From positions 1-7,697 of the forward strand of contig PWNM01000404.1 of assembly GCA_003557825.1 (NCBI GenBank): a DNA stretch of 7,697 nucleotides, in the 5' to 3' direction. Below are positions 6,407 to 7,697 of this stretch, piece after piece. The position numbers and the translations under genes were made by a program. The notes under the pieces are model-generated. The model did no database searches and was not told where the DNA came from. It was given only the letters and a program-made list of their open reading frames with translations. Position 1 is the first letter of the stretch; each line of letters opens with the position of its first letter. This DNA is from Candidatus Hydrogenedentota bacterium (GTDB lineage Bacteria > Hydrogenedentota > Hydrogenedentia > Hydrogenedentales > SLHB01).

Positions 6407-7697
6407 CTATACCGCGTCGCTGGGTTTGCCGGACCGCGCCCACTTCACCACCATATCCCGCAGGACGCTGAACTCCACCGGCTTGGTGAGATAGTCGTCC
6501 ATACCCGCAGCCAGGCAGCGTTCCCGATCGCTCCCCAATGCATGGGCCGTTAAGGCGATGATGGGGATTCGGCGTCCTTTGGGCTCACGTAGGCGAATCG
6601 TTTCCGTCGCCTCGAAACCGTCCATGCCCGGCATCTGACAGTCCATGAAAATCAGTTCAATGGGCTCGGAGAACGCCTTTTCGACGCCCTCGGCGCCATC
6701 CTCAGCGATGACGACTGCACACCCGCAACGTTCGAGCAATCTAACCTCAACCATGCGATTGACGGGGTTATCTTCCACGAGCAACACCGGGATACGGTGT
6801 TCGGTTGGGTGCGCAACGCCTTCCGGTCTCGGCGCGACTACGATGGGGGAGGAATCGAGATTCGGCTCATCGCTCGTGGCTACCGGTCCATCCGCCACAG
6901 CCATACGGACGATCTCAAGCAGACGTTTTTTTCGGGCCGGAAGGAGAAGCGACGCGTCGAACCCCGTTTGTTCCGACACAGGTTTGGCGTTGGGTATGGC
7001 CAATAGTACAAGCAACATATCCTCAGACGGAACCGAACCCCGCACCGTTTTGGCCAGCGTTTCGAGCTCACCTAGTCGGCCATCGATTAACGCCATCCGA
7101 AAAGACGAACCTTGTCGAAAGGCCTCATCGATGCAGGTAGCCGCCTCGTTCGCCGAATCCACCGCCGTCACTATGGCTCCCATGCGTTCGAGCTGCCGGG
7201 TCAGAACGCGCCGTTGCAGGGGATGGGCTACCGCCAATACTACCTGTAGGGGCGGCGGCCCTGACACATCGGCATCGGCCGCCGGCCAGTCTACCGTATC
7301 GAGGGGGATAGAAGCCTCGAACACGGAACCACACCCCAGTTCGCTTTCCACTGTAAGCGTTCCACCCATGAGCGTGACCAGTTCATGGCATATGGCCAAT
7401 CCCAGCCCGGTACCCCCATGACGGCGCTTACTCGATGGATCGACTTGCGAAAATCGGTCGAATATTTCGCCCAGGTAGTCCTGACCAATGCCGATGCCTG
7501 TGTCTTCGACCCGTATGTGGACTCCATCGGAGTCTTCGGATGCTCCGATCTGCAATAGGACATGGCCCGTATCGGTAAATTTGATGGCATTGTTGACGAG
7601 GTTCATAAAGATCTGCCGCAATCGGGCCGGATCCCCTTGTACATAACGGGGGCAATCGGTCTGGAAGTCGGCGATGAGTTCAATGCCTTTACCCGCG
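6407..7697 (-). CDS. Hybrid sensor histidine kinase C-terminal part, HATPase-REC-REC, 5' partial
   Basis: The C-terminal portion of a BarA-like hybrid kinase running off the right edge. The frame stays open and homologous through 7697, with upstream residues such as GDPARLRQI, so the TTG at 7621 is not the true start. The HATPase has N-box NLVNNAIKF, G1 box EDTGIGI (Asp codon 7502-7504) and GGTGLGLAI near 7395-7420. Receiver 1 (about 7255-6890) keeps the acceptor-position Asp (7082-7084), but its N-terminal strand reads VVLAVAHP with no acidic pair, and a leucine stands where the conserved Lys should be. Receiver 2 (about 6800-6420) is complete: Glu 6773-6775 and Asp 6770-6772, acceptor Asp 6641-6643 in FMDCQMPGMDG, Thr 6548-6550, Lys 6482-6484 in LTKPVEF. 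There is no C-terminal HPt, so phosphate must pass to a separate HPt protein. HisKA and sensory parts lie outside the window. Confidence 0.93.
   Translation of the reverse strand, partial: AGKGIELIADFQTDCPRYVQGDPARLRQIFMNLVNNAIKFTDTGHVLLQIGASEDSDGVHIRVEDTGIGIGQDYLGEIFDRFSQVDPSSKRRHGGTGLGLAICHELVTLMGGTLTVESELGCGSVFEASIPLDTVDWPAADADVSGPPPLQVVLAVAHPLQRRVLTRQLERMGAIVTAVDSANEAATCIDEAFRQGSSFRMALIDGRLGELETLAKTVRGSVPSEDMLLVLLAIPNAKPVSEQTGFDASLLLPARKKRLLEIVRMAVADGPVATSDEPNLDSSPIVVAPRPEGVAHPTEHRIPVLLVEDNPVNRMVEVRLLERCGCAVVIAEDGAEGVEKAFSEPIELIFMDCQMPGMDGFEATETIRLREPKGRRIPIIALTAHALGSDRERCLAAGMDDYLTKPVEFSVLRDMVVKWARSGKPSDAV

Noticed and set aside
6645..7421. Plus-strand open frame (258 codons) opposite the third kinase
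   Set aside because: It is Ser/Thr/Arg-rich shadow sequence antisense to clear receiver and HATPase motifs.

Overview
The window looks like chromosomal DNA of an environmental, probably Gram-negative bacterium. It is GC-rich and gene-dense, with short gaps between genes. The hybrid sensor kinases have HDFNN/HEFNN-type H-boxes and C-terminal receivers, a style common in Desulfobacterota, planctomycete-like and Hydrogenedentes-like lineages. That taxonomic guess is weak, because no rRNA or other marker gene is present. No tRNA, rRNA, CRISPR array, insertion sequence or attachment site was recognised, and no gap exceeds about 115 bases.

Layout. (1) Bases 1-2403, plus strand: the 3' part of a cytoplasmic hybrid histidine kinase (GAF-PAS-PAS-HisKA-HATPase-REC), cut by the window's left edge. 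(2) Bases 2476-4107, plus strand (an alternative GTG start lies at 2413): a second hybrid kinase whose catalytic core and receiver are a clear paralogue of the first, behind a different, all-helical N-terminal domain. (3) Bases 4119-4922, plus strand: a ComF-family phosphoribosyltransferase-like protein with four CxxC pairs, 11 bases after the second kinase and probably in the same operon. (4) Bases 4923-5035: a gap with a good sigma-70-type promoter and a strong Shine-Dalgarno. (5) Bases 5036-6397, plus strand: a full-length relative of SelA (L-seryl-tRNA(Sec) selenium transferase) in which the PLP-binding lysine is His281 and most other active-site motifs are replaced. (6) Bases 6407-7697, minus strand, convergent and only 9 bases away: the 3' part of a third hybrid kinase (HATPase-REC-REC). 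Its first receiver is degenerate and its second is intact.

How the genes fit together. The three kinases are phosphorelay inputs with no DNA-binding or enzymatic output domain in view, so their HPt or response-regulator partners must lie elsewhere. The tandem pair looks like a duplication with exchange of the sensory half. ComF has no other competence gene beside it. The most unusual element is the SelA-like protein: its overall fold and N-terminal domain appear intact but its catalytic centre is gutted, and it has its own promoter. This suggests a maintained pseudoenzyme or a repurposed family member rather than a decaying gene.
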